Part shown: positions 54,067 to 63,139 of the stretch, piece by piece
How positions within the stretch are numbered: the first letter of the stretch is position 1
Layout of the letters: each line of letters starts with the position of its first letter
Program-made: the position numbers and the translations under genes
The notes under the pieces: model-generated
What the model was told of the DNA's origin: nothing
Database searches by the model: none
What the model saw: only the letters and a program-made list of their open reading frames with translations
Assembly (NCBI GenBank): GCA_030263475.1
Contig: SZPC01000008.1
Span: 62,001 to 126,000, forward strand
Direction: 5' to 3'
Length of the DNA stretch: 64,000 nt
Source: OLB4 sp002050165
Lineage (GTDB): Bacteria; Bacteroidota; Ignavibacteria; Tepidaquicellales; Tepidaquicellaceae

Positions 54067-57000
54067 ATGCAGGAATTTGTACACTTACATAACCACTCGC
54101 ATTATTCTCTTTTAGATGCGATATCACGGATTGAAGATCTGGTAGATGCTGCGGTAAACGAAAAAATGAGGGCTGTTGCGTTAACAGATCACGGCGTTCT
54201 TTACGGTGCGCTTGAGTTTTACAAAGCATGCAAATCACGTGAAATAAAACCCGTTATTGGTTGTGAAGTTTACGTTGCGCAATCGGGATCACGATTTGAC
54301 AGGGGTAAACGCAATGAATATTCCCCTGAAAACGGCGATAGCGCTGACGGTCTTACGTCGAGCATTAACTATGCTCACCTGATATTGCTCGCAAAGGATC
54401 TCGTAGGTTACAAAAATCTCATTAAACTTGTTTCGATAGGACATACCGAAGGATTTTACTATAAACCGAGAATAGATATTGAAATGCTATCCAAATACAG
54501 TAAAGGTTTGGTAGCGACCTCAGCTTGTGCGGGCGGAGTAATATCTTGTTATATTGTCCGCGACGATCTTGATACTGCAAAGAAAATGACGGGCGTTTAT
54601 AAAGATATATTCGGTGACGACTTCTATCTTGAAATTCAGGATCACAAAACCATAGACGCTGAAAAGAAAGTCCTCGCGCAAATGCCAAAACTGGCAAAGA
54701 AGTTTGGGTTAAAACTAATCGCAACTAATGACGTCCATTACATAAAGAAAGAGCACTCAGTTGCGCATAATATTTACCTTCACCTCAGCGCGAAGCAAAG
54801 TAAGCTAACGAACAATTTCAATGTAACAACCGACCTTCGATACGGTACAGACGAAATTTATTTTAAGTCTGCCGCGCAGATGTGCGAGTTGTTTAAAGAT
54901 TATCCCGAAGCTATAAAATCAACGATTGAAGTAACAGAGAAGTGCAATCTTGAGCTTGACATGAAGACGAATTACATGCCAAACTTCAAATTGCCCGCAG
55001 ATGTAGAAACTTCTATATCATTTGATGATTACCTCGCCATAGTTTCAAAGGAAGGTATGCGCAAACGTATTGCCGTTGTAAACGACGAGACGGAAAAGCG
55101 CCTCGAGTATGAACTTGACGTTATAAAGAGAATGAATTTCGCAGGATATTTTCTCATAGTTAGGGATTTTATTATCGAAGCGAAGCGCCGTGGTATTATT
55201 GTCGGACCAGGGCGGGGAAGCGCTACCGGTAGCCTTGTGTGTTATTGTATCGGTATAACAGATGTCAATCCTCTCGAATATGATCTGCTCTTCGAGCGGT
55301 TCCTCAATCCGGAGAGGATTTCAATGCCAGACATTGATATTGATTTTCAGGATGACAGGCGGGATGAGATGTTTCAGTACGCGAAACAACAATACGGCGA
55401 AACCGCTGTTGCACAAATCATCACCTTCAATCGTCTTGCGGCTCGAGGTGTACTCAAAGACGTAGGCAGGGTATTAAATATCAATTTTAGCGAAATAAAC
55501 GAACTGACAAAAATTATTCCGGTACAGTTTGGAAAAGTTACACCGCTTGAGAGATGTTTCGATGAAATAGATGATTTCAAAAAGTATTTTAAAGATGCCC
55601 CGCAATCACAGAAAGCCCAAAGGGAACAATTGTTCGATAACTGCCTGGTACTTGAAAATCTGAACAAGAATTCCTCAATTCATGCGTCCGGTATTGTTAT
55701 TGCACCGTCTGACATAACCGATTATGTACCATTGTCGAAAGTTGCTGGTGAAGATAACGTATTTTGTACACAGTTTGACATGAACCAGCTTGAGGATGCA
55801 GGATTGATTAAAATGGATTTTCTCGGACTGAAGGAATTGAAGGTTATCAAAAAAACCTTTGATCTTGTAAACAGCAGGCACAACCTTGATCTTAGCATTG
55901 AGAAAATTCCGCTTGATGATTCAAGGACTTTCGATTTATTCTCTGCCGGTTCAACGGTTGGAGTTTTTCAGTTCTCGAACAGCAAAATGCGGGAATACCT
56001 TGCTAAGATGAAACCACGAAACATAAATGACCTTGCTATAATGAACGCACTATACCGACCGGGACCAATGAAATTTATTCCTGAATTCCTCGAAAAGCGA
56101 ACGCGTGGTGAAAAAGTAAATTACCTTCACCCATTAATGGAAAATGCTCTCAAAGAGACTTACGGTATCATAATTTTTCAGGAACAGGCGATGCAGATTG
56201 CGCGGGATGTTGCCGGTTTCTCTATGGCGCAGGCGGATAATATGAGAAAAGCAATGGGTAAGAAGATTAAACAAATTATGCTTTCTATCCATAATGAATT
56301 TATTAATGGCGCGTTAAATAAAGGTGTAAAAAAAGATATTGCAAAGAAGATTTTCAACCAGATTTTGGATTTTGCCGACTATGGATTTAATAAATCTCAC
56401 GCGGTTGCATATTCAATTCTTGCTTTCTATACTGCCTACTTAAAGACTCACTACCCGCTCGAGTTTTTAGCCGTATCAATGGAATGTAGAAAAGATTCGG
56501 AAACGGAATTACAACAGCTCGCAAATGAATGCGGAAAGATGGGGGTCAGACTAATGAAGCCCGACGTGAATTCGGGTAACGTTGATTTCAAGGTAAGATA
56601 TTTTGACGAGCGTTCAACAGATAAAGGAGAAATTATTTATGGTCTTTCTGCAATTAAAAACGTTGGTGAAAAGGCGGTTGCCGCTATTGTCAGTGAGCGG
56701 GAAAACAATGGCGAATTTATTTCGTTCATTGATTTTTGCAAACGGGTTGACCTTAAACAGGTAAATAAAAAAACACTGGAAGGATTAATTTTTTCCGGTG
56801 CATTTGATAATCTTGAACCGAATCGTCGCAAACTTTACTGTAATATTGAGCGTGTGATTGCATTTGCTCAAAAATATAAATTAAAACCCGAAAGCAGGGG
56901 ACAGGAGGGACTCTTTGAAATTAGTGATCTAAATGAGCGTGAGGATGAGTATATCTTGGACGAATGCGAAGAGTTTCCCGAAAACGAAAAGTTCTCCCGC

Positions 57001-57609
57001 GAAAAATCCGCACTCGGGTTTTACCTCTCCGGCCATCCGCTTGAAAAATTCAGATCACGTATCGAAAGGTTCACAACTCTTACGTTCGGAACTGACGTAA
57101 ATGAAGTTGATTTTACAAAAACGGGTAAAGTCAGAATGTGCGGAGTAATCAGTGACCTTGAAGAAAGGATTTCAAAACGCGGGAAAAAATTCGCTGTCTT
57201 TAACCTGATTGATTTCGAGGGAAGTGGTGAGTGCATTGCATTTGGGCAAGCGTACGAACTAAACAGTGCGCTCTTTGTAAATGACAACCCGATATTCCTT
57301 TCCGGAAAGGCTGAAGAGAATGGCGATAAAATCAAACTTACCGTAGATCAGGCAATACATATTGACAGTTTTGAAACACAGCTTGCTGAAAATGTAACAA
57401 TTAAACTTGACAATACAGAGAGCAGCGAAAAATTGCTTGATGAAATTTATAATACTGCAACCAATTATATGGGGAGTTGCGGATTATATTTCCAGGTCAG
57501 AGAGAACGGGAGTTCGAAAATTTATTTATCCCAATCGTTGAGAATTCACCCCGATGGTATCTTAGAGTTGAAAAATATCGTAGGTGAAAATAACTTATAC
57601 ATAAATTAA
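54067..57609 (+). CDS. dnaE: DNA polymerase III alpha subunit
   Basis: This is the replicative polymerase. The PHP domain opens with FVHLHNHSHYSLLDAISRI, the finger-palm core has GPGRGSATGSLVCYCIG and the catalytic aspartates in MPDIDIDFQDD, and the C-terminus has a helix-hairpin-helix region and an OB fold (KTGKVRMCGVISDLEERI). I prefer ATG 54067, just before the PHP domain; a GTG at 54031 would add 12 residues. The length (1180) is close to E. coli DnaE. trxA follows after 40 bases. Confidence 0.96.
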   Translation: MQEFVHLHNHSHYSLLDAISRIEDLVDAAVNEKMRAVALTDHGVLYGALEFYKACKSREIKPVIGCEVYVAQSGSRFDRGKRNEYSPENGDSADGLTSSINYAHLILLAKDLVGYKNLIKLVSIGHTEGFYYKPRIDIEMLSKYSKGLVATSACAGGVISCYIVRDDLDTAKKMTGVYKDIFGDDFYLEIQDHKTIDAEKKVLAQMPKLAKKFGLKLIATNDVHYIKKEHSVAHNIYLHLSAKQSKLTNNFNVTTDLRYGTDEIYFKSAAQMCELFKDYPEAIKSTIEVTEKCNLELDMKTNYMPNFKLPADVETSISFDDYLAIVSKEGMRKRIAVVNDETEKRLEYELDVIKRMNFAGYFLIVRDFIIEAKRRGIIVGPGRGSATGSLVCYCIGITDVNPLEYDLLFERFLNPERISMPDIDIDFQDDRRDEMFQYAKQQYGETAVAQIITFNRLAARGVLKDVGRVLNINFSEINELTKIIPVQFGKVTPLERCFDEIDDFKKYFKDAPQSQKAQREQLFDNCLVLENLNKNSSIHASGIVIAPSDITDYVPLSKVAGEDNVFCTQFDMNQLEDAGLIKMDFLGLKELKVIKKTFDLVNSRHNLDLSIEKIPLDDSRTFDLFSAGSTVGVFQFSNSKMREYLAKMKPRNINDLAIMNALYRPGPMKFIPEFLEKRTRGEKVNYLHPLMENALKETYGIIIFQEQAMQIARDVAGFSMAQADNMRKAMGKKIKQIMLSIHNEFINGALNKGVKKDIAKKIFNQILDFADYGFNKSHAVAYSILAFYTAYLKTHYPLEFLAVSMECRKDSETELQQLANECGKMGVRLMKPDVNSGNVDFKVRYFDERSTDKGEIIYGLSAIKNVGEKAVAAIVSERENNGEFISFIDFCKRVDLKQVNKKTLEGLIFSGAFDNLEPNRRKLYCNIERVIAFAQKYKLKPESRGQEGLFEISDLNEREDEYILDECEEFPENEKFSREKSALGFYLSGHPLEKFRSRIERFTTLTFGTDVNEVDFTKTGKVRMCGVISDLEERISKRGKKFAVFNLIDFEGSGECIAFGQAYELNSALFVNDNPIFLSGKAEENGDKIKLTVDQAIHIDSFETQLAENVTIKLDNTESSEKLLDEIYNTATNYMGSCGLYFQVRENGSSKIYLSQSLRIHPDGILELKNIVGENNLYIN

Positions 57610-57649
57610 ATTGCATAAGAAGTAATTTCAAAAAGAAAGGAAACAAATA

Positions 57650-57973
57650 ATGAAACCAGTAGAAATAACAGATGATAATTTTTCAGCAGAAGTTGAAAAT
57701 TCGGATATACCGGTATTGATTGATTTCTGGGCTGTTTGGTGTGGACCGTGCATAATGATTGCTCCGACTATAGATGAGTTGGCAAGCGAATACAGTGGTA
57801 AAATCAAAGTCGGGAAAATAGACATAGACAAAAATCCATCCGTGCCGGTTAAATTCGGAATCAGGAGTATACCAACATTTCTGATTTTTAAAGGCGGGAA
57901 AGTTGTTGACCAGATTGTTGGTGCAGTACCGAAACCGATGCTTGTCGAAAAACTGAACGCTCAATTGAATTAA
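57650..57973 (+). CDS. trxA: Thioredoxin
   Basis: This 107-residue cytoplasmic thiol reductant has the active site WCGPC within FWAVWCGPCIMIAP and the cis-proline IRSIPTFLIFKGG. A clear Shine-Dalgarno (AAAGGA) precedes the ATG, one of few here. It lies 40 bases after dnaE and ends before a strong terminator. Its reductase, trxB, is at 23312-24274. Confidence 0.97.
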   Translation: MKPVEITDDNFSAEVENSDIPVLIDFWAVWCGPCIMIAPTIDELASEYSGKIKVGKIDIDKNPSVPVKFGIRSIPTFLIFKGGKVVDQIVGAVPKPMLVEKLNAQLN

Positions 57974-58032
57974 ATATATTTTATCCGGAATAATTTTCCC
58001 GAAGGTCAAAACATATCGGTTAAAAATATAAA

Positions 58033-58061
58033 GGAGTCAGCAAAAACTGACTCCTTTTTTT
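58033..58061. terminator. Two-way intrinsic terminator between trxA and the 58081-59259 gene
   Basis: GGAGTCAG and CTGACTCC form a perfect 8-bp stem around a 6-base loop (58033-58054), followed by seven Ts on the plus strand. The minus strand also reads into a T-rich stretch, so it can end both convergent transcripts. Confidence 0.9.
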
Positions 58062-58080
58062 GGAGGGTAAGGCAGTAATA

Positions 58081-59259
58081 CTAAAACCTGAAATACGCTT
58101 CAATGGCATATCTGCTAATTGCGGTAGAATTTGTTTGAAAACCTGATTCGCCTTCACCCCAGAATCCTTCCGGACCAAAACGGAATTCTGCAAAGTTGTA
58201 TGGATTGAGAAGTAAACCCAGTCCGAGAGTACCGCCTAAAAATTTAATTTTTGCGTAAGGTTGTAAATATAAGGGTAGGATGTTTACTATTCCCATTAAC
58301 TCTCCGTCGAATCTTCCACCCTGCATATATGAAGCAGTGGTTCCAAGGTTGAAAAATGTAACCGTCATCCCCAGAACAATTCCACGTTCTTTAAAAATGT
58401 TTGCTTTGTATTCCGCGTTTGCGCTTAAAGAAAATAAGTCGGCAATGAAAGTGTGGTGAGTTGTTGTGTATTCGAATTTTTCACCACTCTCAGAATAATT
58501 CATCCTGTCTGTTGAACCTGCATAACCGAAACTGAACGATCCCATCAGGTTGATTCCGATATTGGAAATTCCCTTGATTGAAATATCTTCAATTTTATGG
58601 AGGTTATACCTTGAACCGATTTGAAATCCATTTTGGGAAAAATTGTTCTGGAGATTAAATCTTTCGGGATATTTCAAGGTAGTTTTTAACGTTCCTATCA
58701 TAAAGCTCGCTTCGGGGTCGGTGTATCTGTGTATCGGATTTTCTTCCACATCGTATTCATAATAATTAACCTCAGATTTATAGTCATTGTTATTGATGAT
58801 GACAATGGGATTATCATTTGTATTCGCTGTCCCTTCGTCAGTCATATCCCCGGGATATGGAGTTGGGTTTGATAACGTGATTTCTGGGTCAGTGTTGTTT
58901 CGATTCCCGTAACGACTGTCATCGCTGCTCACATTTACAGATATAGGTGCAACTTCATTCGTTGATCCGGAATTAATGTTACCTTCGTTTGGATTTAAGT
59001 TTGTTTCTACCGATTGTGTTGTGGTTTCGTTCTTTGAATCCGGTTTAATTGTTTCACTTCCCGTAGTCTGCAAGGGGGTACTATCAGTTTTTACATGAGT
59101 TATTTCTTTCCGAGGATTTTCCCCATCATTCTTCTGGCTGGTTGTTGTCTCTGTAGTTCCCTTCCCTTCTCCCAACCGGATTTTATCTTTCGATTGAGAG
59201 AAAGACAGGTTTGAGACAACCAAAACCGCAAAGATGGAATTCAAAAATAAATTTTTCAT
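58081..59259 (-). CDS. Outer-membrane-like protein with Thr/Asn/Ser-rich N-terminal linker
   Basis: A signal peptide (residues 1-21, ending SFSQ) leads into a low-complexity region (about residues 25-160) rich in Thr, Asn, Ser and acidic residues. The last 220 residues look like an amphipathic beta barrel (IGINLMGSFSFGYAGS, GTLGLGLLLNPYNF) and the chain ends in aromatic Phe (AYFRF), as many barrels do. I know no family for it. The linker is probably flexible and exposed or periplasmic. It is transcribed alone and ends at the two-way terminator. Confidence 0.6.
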   Translation of the reverse strand: MKNLFLNSIFAVLVVSNLSFSQSKDKIRLGEGKGTTETTTSQKNDGENPRKEITHVKTDSTPLQTTGSETIKPDSKNETTTQSVETNLNPNEGNINSGSTNEVAPISVNVSSDDSRYGNRNNTDPEITLSNPTPYPGDMTDEGTANTNDNPIVIINNNDYKSEVNYYEYDVEENPIHRYTDPEASFMIGTLKTTLKYPERFNLQNNFSQNGFQIGSRYNLHKIEDISIKGISNIGINLMGSFSFGYAGSTDRMNYSESGEKFEYTTTHHTFIADLFSLSANAEYKANIFKERGIVLGMTVTFFNLGTTASYMQGGRFDGELMGIVNILPLYLQPYAKIKFLGGTLGLGLLLNPYNFAEFRFGPEGFWGEGESGFQTNSTAISRYAIEAYFRF

Positions 59260-59355
59260 CTTGTGATTTGATTAGTAAATAATGATGGTACTTATGAAAT
59301 GATGTTTAAGTTTCAAACGGGAGATACTGGTAACAATTTAAAATTTCGAGGGTCA

Positions 59356-59892
59356 CTAAACCCGGCAGGTACGGCAATCCTGTTCACCGTATAATTTTCC
59401 GTCTTTTCCAATTTTGTAATTGCAACAGGCAACGAACTCTCTTTTAAGAATTTCCCTTGCCCTGCGTACACGTGACTTTGATGCTGTTTCGGATATATTT
59501 AGGATTGATGAAATTTCGCGATGTGTCTTACCCCTTAATTCGGATAACACGAAAGTATTTCTGTACAGTGGAGGTAGGTTTTTTATAAATGGTCGTAAAC
59601 AACAGAACTGATACTGACGGTCAATTAACCATGAATCATCAGGTAAATCCGGAATCTCCGTTGTAAAATTGGAATGCTTTCTCGAACGGAAGTAATCGTT
59701 AATGGAATTTCTGGTAACCTTGAAAATCCATGAATTGAGATTATTCACACCGGACAATTTTTCAATGTTGAGGTGAATTTTGATAAACACCTCCTGACGG
59801 ATATCCAGTGCTGTATCCTCGTCTTTGACAACTTTGTTGATGTATTTCAAAATATTATCCGAGAATTTATCCCAGATCTGGTCTGTTCGCAT
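59356..59892 (-). CDS. ECF-type RNA polymerase sigma factor, SigZ-like
   Basis: The 178-residue protein has sigma region 2 (ALDIRQEVFIKIHLNIEKL, SWIFKVTRNSINDYFRSR) and region 4 (ELRGKTHREISSILNISETASKSRVRRAR). The C-terminal tail carries five cysteines (FVACCNYKIGKDGKLYGEQDCRTC in pieces: VACCNYK and DCRTCRV), as in SigZ proteins, which could bind a metal or sense redox. No anti-sigma gene is adjacent. Its ATG follows a hairpin with a T-run and a cysteine-rich peptide gene on the same strand. No Shine-Dalgarno is visible. Confidence 0.88.
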   Translation of the reverse strand: MRTDQIWDKFSDNILKYINKVVKDEDTALDIRQEVFIKIHLNIEKLSGVNNLNSWIFKVTRNSINDYFRSRKHSNFTTEIPDLPDDSWLIDRQYQFCCLRPFIKNLPPLYRNTFVLSELRGKTHREISSILNISETASKSRVRRAREILKREFVACCNYKIGKDGKLYGEQDCRTCRV

Positions 59893-59896
59893 CGTG

Positions 59897-59925
59897 AAAA
59901 AATTAATGGGGGAAGTTTTTCCCCC
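59897..59925 (-). terminator. Terminator- or attenuator-like hairpin before sigZ
   Basis: On the minus strand GGGGGAA and TTCCCCC form a perfect 7-bp stem around a 4-base loop (59908-59925), followed five bases later by six Ts (59897-59902). It lies between the Cys-rich peptide gene and the sigZ ATG at 59892, so it may limit read-through. Confidence 0.6.
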
Positions 59926-59936
59926 TTAAAATAAAG

Positions 59937-60062
59937 TTAATTGCAGCATTCGGTGCAATTTGTGCACTCACATTTTTCGCAAGTGCAACCTGATGTATTG
60001 CAATCGCTGCAATTGCATTGTGTGCATTCGCACTGAGTGCATACACATTTTTCGTTACTCAT
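59937..60062 (-). CDS. Cysteine-rich metallothionein-like peptide, 41 residues
   Basis: This short gene encodes 41 residues of which 14 are Cys (MSNEKCVCTQCECTQC, then repeated CxC and CxxC pairs, ending ECCN). There are no aromatic residues and no His. The composition fits a metal-thiolate cluster protein that binds zinc, cadmium or copper. A Shine-Dalgarno (GAAAGGA) precedes the ATG at 60062. The downstream SigZ-like gene also has a Cys-rich tail, so a shared response to metal or oxidants is plausible. No homologue is claimed; the metal role is inference from composition. Confidence 0.75.
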   Translation of the reverse strand: MSNEKCVCTQCECTQCNCSDCNTSGCTCEKCECTNCTECCN

Positions 60063-60130
60063 TGGTTTTTCCTTTCGGTTATTATTTACATATATAAGAC
60101 GTAGAAATTATAAAAAAGACGCAAAAAAAT

Positions 60131-60547
60131 TTATTCACCGATAATTTTAACAAGTACCCTTTTCTTTCGTTTACCGTCAAACTCCCCGTAGAAGATTTGT
60201 TCCCATGGTCCGAAGTCAAGTTTACCACCGGTTATCGCAATAACGGTTTCCCTCCCCATGACTGTACGTTTAAGGTGGGCATCCGCATTATCTTCAAAAC
60301 CATTGTGTTGATACTGCGAATAAGGTTTTTCTGGGGCAAGCTTTTCAAGCCAGACTTCATAATCGTTGTGCAACCCCGGTTCGTCATCATTTATAAATAC
60401 ACTTGCTGTTATGTGCATCGCGTTTACTAACATGATACCTTCCTTTATCCCGCTTTCCGAGAGGCATGATTCAACCTCGGGTGTGATGTTGATTAACTCG
60501 CGTCTTCCGGAAGTCTCAAACCATAATTCTTTTCTGTAAGATTTCAA
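60131..60547 (-). CDS. YjbQ/UPF0047 family protein
   Basis: The 138-residue protein matches YjbQ: HITASVFINDDEPGLHNDYEVWL, HLKRTVMGRE and GPWEQIFYGEFDGKRKKR. The conserved His and Glu/Asp residues form a metal site in known structures, and the family has been linked to weak thiamine-phosphate synthase activity, though the main role is uncertain. It lies between the beta-propeller-like gene and the Cys-rich peptide on the same strand. Confidence 0.92.
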   Translation of the reverse strand: MKSYRKELWFETSGRRELINITPEVESCLSESGIKEGIMLVNAMHITASVFINDDEPGLHNDYEVWLEKLAPEKPYSQYQHNGFEDNADAHLKRTVMGRETVIAITGGKLDFGPWEQIFYGEFDGKRKKRVLVKIIGE

Positions 60548-60591
60548 ATTATAAAAGATATCATCTAAGATTAAATTGTTCTTCCAATATA

Positions 60592-61638
60592 TCAGAAAGG
60601 TGATTTATATTTAAACAGAATCGGCATGAAGCTTGTGAGTTTATCTAGCGTTCCGCCGTCAACAGATTTCTTGTTCGATTCGATTACCTTATACATTTCG
60701 CGCCAAGGGTCAATGGTAATGTAAAAATTTCCGGTGTTATCCATTGTAACAGATTCCGGTGCTATCCCGACAATTTGATTCAGGAAAGGGTAGCCCGGGA
60801 CGTACATATTCAATTCCTTTAACCGAACGTTTTTTACTGTCATGTCGGGATTAAAATCTATCATAAAGATTCGCCTCATATTTCTGTCAATACCGAGAAG
60901 TTGTCTGTCGCTGACAGCGTATAATCCGCAAATGGTTATTATTTCATATTTGGATGTATAAATCCTGTTTACAATTGCTTTGGTTGATTTATCACAAATG
61001 TAAATTACCGTTGAATCCGTAAAGAACTTATCATTGAACCTGACATTTTCAAGGCCAAGAAAAAAGTAATTATCCGAAATTGCCAATCCTTCGAATCCGA
61101 TATTTGATCGGGTATGTTCGAATACGTCTCCCGGGAAGTCAACTTTTGTAATATTTGTAATCTCAGTAGTATTGAAAATATCATTATTGTATTCCATCCT
61201 GAAAATTCCTTCCGACTTTTTAAATCCCATCGGATCAGGCTTTCTTGAACCTGAGCCTTCAATTGTAATATAAAGCTCATTATTAACCGGGTCGGTTTGT
61301 ATATCTTCAAAATCCCACTTGTCAAACGGTTTAAGATATTCTTTTACCCGCTCGGAAAGGGTTATTTCAGAAATTTTCAGATCAGGTGAACTTTCGCTTT
61401 CATCAACCAATATTCGGTGAATTTTTCCGATATCATCGCAGGAGACAAAATTTTTCTTACCATCTTTAATTCCGATAAATGTAAGTCCGGAAGTTTGGTC
61501 AGTATGATTTTCATTGTCGTCAATCAACCAGAGTGGATAACCTTCTGCGGGTTCCAGTCGCCCGAAGAAAAATGCCGTGTAGATTACGTATAAAATTATC
61601 AGTATCAGAGGTGTAAATATTTTTACAAATTCCCTCAT
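60592..61638 (-). CDS. Membrane-anchored beta-propeller-like protein (esterase-like phytase type)
   Basis: One TM helix near the N-terminus (residues 8-28) anchors a 310-residue extracytoplasmic domain. Its repeats, such as DIQTDPVNNELYITIEGSG, SNIGFEGLAISDNYFFLGLEN and PESVTMDNTGNFYITID, match the 'esterase-like activity of phytase' beta-propeller family. The function is unknown; sensing or hydrolysis of phosphate esters is only a guess. It overlaps the stop of lpdA by four bases, so it is translated with the dehydrogenase operon. Confidence 0.65.
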   Translation of the reverse strand: MREFVKIFTPLILIILYVIYTAFFFGRLEPAEGYPLWLIDDNENHTDQTSGLTFIGIKDGKKNFVSCDDIGKIHRILVDESESSPDLKISEITLSERVKEYLKPFDKWDFEDIQTDPVNNELYITIEGSGSRKPDPMGFKKSEGIFRMEYNNDIFNTTEITNITKVDFPGDVFEHTRSNIGFEGLAISDNYFFLGLENVRFNDKFFTDSTVIYICDKSTKAIVNRIYTSKYEIITICGLYAVSDRQLLGIDRNMRRIFMIDFNPDMTVKNVRLKELNMYVPGYPFLNQIVGIAPESVTMDNTGNFYITIDPWREMYKVIESNKKSVDGGTLDKLTSFMPILFKYKSPF

Positions 61639-63047
61639 TTCTTCTTCGGTCTGTAAATGTGTGTACTTTGCCCAAAAAATATTTCAGCTGCCTCCATAAA
61701 TGTTTCGGATAAAGTCGGATGCGGGTGTATTGACATTTTAATATCAGTTGCGGTAGCGCCCATTTCAATTGCGAGCACAGCTTCTGATATGAGTTCACCC
61801 GCGCCATAACCTGCAATCCCGACTCCGAGCAGCCGCTCTGTTTTCGGGTCAATAATAATTTTAGTTAATCCGTCAGTCCGGTCAATTGACATTGCCCTGC
61901 CGGAAGCAGCCCATGGGAACTTCACAACTTCGATTTCAATTCCGTTTTGCTTCGCCTGATCCTGTGTGAGACCTGCCCAGGCAATTTCAGGATCGGTAAA
62001 TACAACCGCCGGAATGCAGGCAGGTTCGAATGCCGCTTTATTTCCTGCGATTACTTCAACTGCGACCCTTGCCTCGTGAGACGCTTTGTGGGCAAGCATC
62101 GGCTCACCACAAATATCACCGATTGCGTAAATCCCTTTAACGGAAGTTGCCTGCTGTTCGTTGACTTTAATAAAACCCTTATTGTCAGTTTCAATCCCGG
62201 TATTTTCAATACCTATAAATTGTGAATTCGGTTTTCTACCAACTGAAACCAGAATTTTTTCATATTGTTTGATAGTCCTCTTCCCGTCTTTCGATTCAAA
62301 CGTTACCTTCAATACTGACTTTTCTTTATTTACACCAGCAACTCTCGTGTTTGTCATGATTTCATCGAATTTTCCGGAAATATTTTTTGTCAGGATAGCA
62401 ACGAGGTCTCTGTCGGCTCCGTTAAGTATATAGGGAAGCATTTCCACTACACTGACTTTTGTTCCGATAGACGCATAAACCGAACCGAGTTCAAGCCCGA
62501 TGTATCCACCGCCGATCACGAGCATGGACTTTGGAATCCGGTCTATATCGAGAGCAGTGGTCGAGTCTAATATATCCTTACTTTCATTGAAGCCGGGGAT
62601 TGTAGCCGGATGTGATCCTGCAGCAATTATGATATTTTCAAACGTCAGTTTTCTCATGGCTCCACCTGAAACGACCTCAATTTCGTTATTGCCGGTAAAC
62701 TTTGCTTCACCTTTTATGTAATTTATCTTTCGTTGCCTTGATAGTTGTCCCAATCCCCCGGTAAGATTTTTTACAACTTTATTCTTGTACGCTGTCAATT
62801 TTTTCGGATCAATCTTAGGTTTTGAAAAAGTTACTCCGAAATTTTTCGCCTGCTCTGCTTCCGCAATTAGTTTAGCAACGTGAAGGTACGCTTTTGATGG
62901 GATACAGCCTTTATAGAGACAAACACCACCGGGATTCTCTTCCTTACCTATTAATGTTACATTCATTCCGAGATCTGCTGCGAGAAATGCAGCCGCATAT
63001 CCCCCGGGACCGGCGCCTAATACAATTAAATTTTTAGCGTTGCTCAC
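61635..63047 (-). CDS. lpdA: Dihydrolipoyl dehydrogenase (E3)
   Basis: The 470-residue flavoenzyme reoxidises dihydrolipoyl groups of the 2-oxoacid dehydrogenase complex with NAD+. It has the FAD motif GAGPGGYAAAFLAADLG, the redox pair GGVCLYKGCIPSK, the NAD motif GGGYIGLELGSVYA, and the catalytic HPHPTLSE near the C-terminus. It follows the E2 gene by 92 bases on the same strand, as in pyruvate dehydrogenase operons. Confidence 0.96.
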   Translation of the reverse strand: MSNAKNLIVLGAGPGGYAAAFLAADLGMNVTLIGKEENPGGVCLYKGCIPSKAYLHVAKLIAEAEQAKNFGVTFSKPKIDPKKLTAYKNKVVKNLTGGLGQLSRQRKINYIKGEAKFTGNNEIEVVSGGAMRKLTFENIIIAAGSHPATIPGFNESKDILDSTTALDIDRIPKSMLVIGGGYIGLELGSVYASIGTKVSVVEMLPYILNGADRDLVAILTKNISGKFDEIMTNTRVAGVNKEKSVLKVTFESKDGKRTIKQYEKILVSVGRKPNSQFIGIENTGIETDNKGFIKVNEQQATSVKGIYAIGDICGEPMLAHKASHEARVAVEVIAGNKAAFEPACIPAVVFTDPEIAWAGLTQDQAKQNGIEIEVVKFPWAASGRAMSIDRTDGLTKIIIDPKTERLLGVGIAGYGAGELISEAVLAIEMGATATDIKMSIHPHPTLSETFMEAAEIFFGQSTHIYRPKKK

Positions 63048-63139
63048 GATTTTTCAACATTTATTTTATAATATGCATTTTGAATTCGCGACTTATTCGT
63101 TTTACTGATGATTTTCGCCATATAACCAACGTGATTTAT

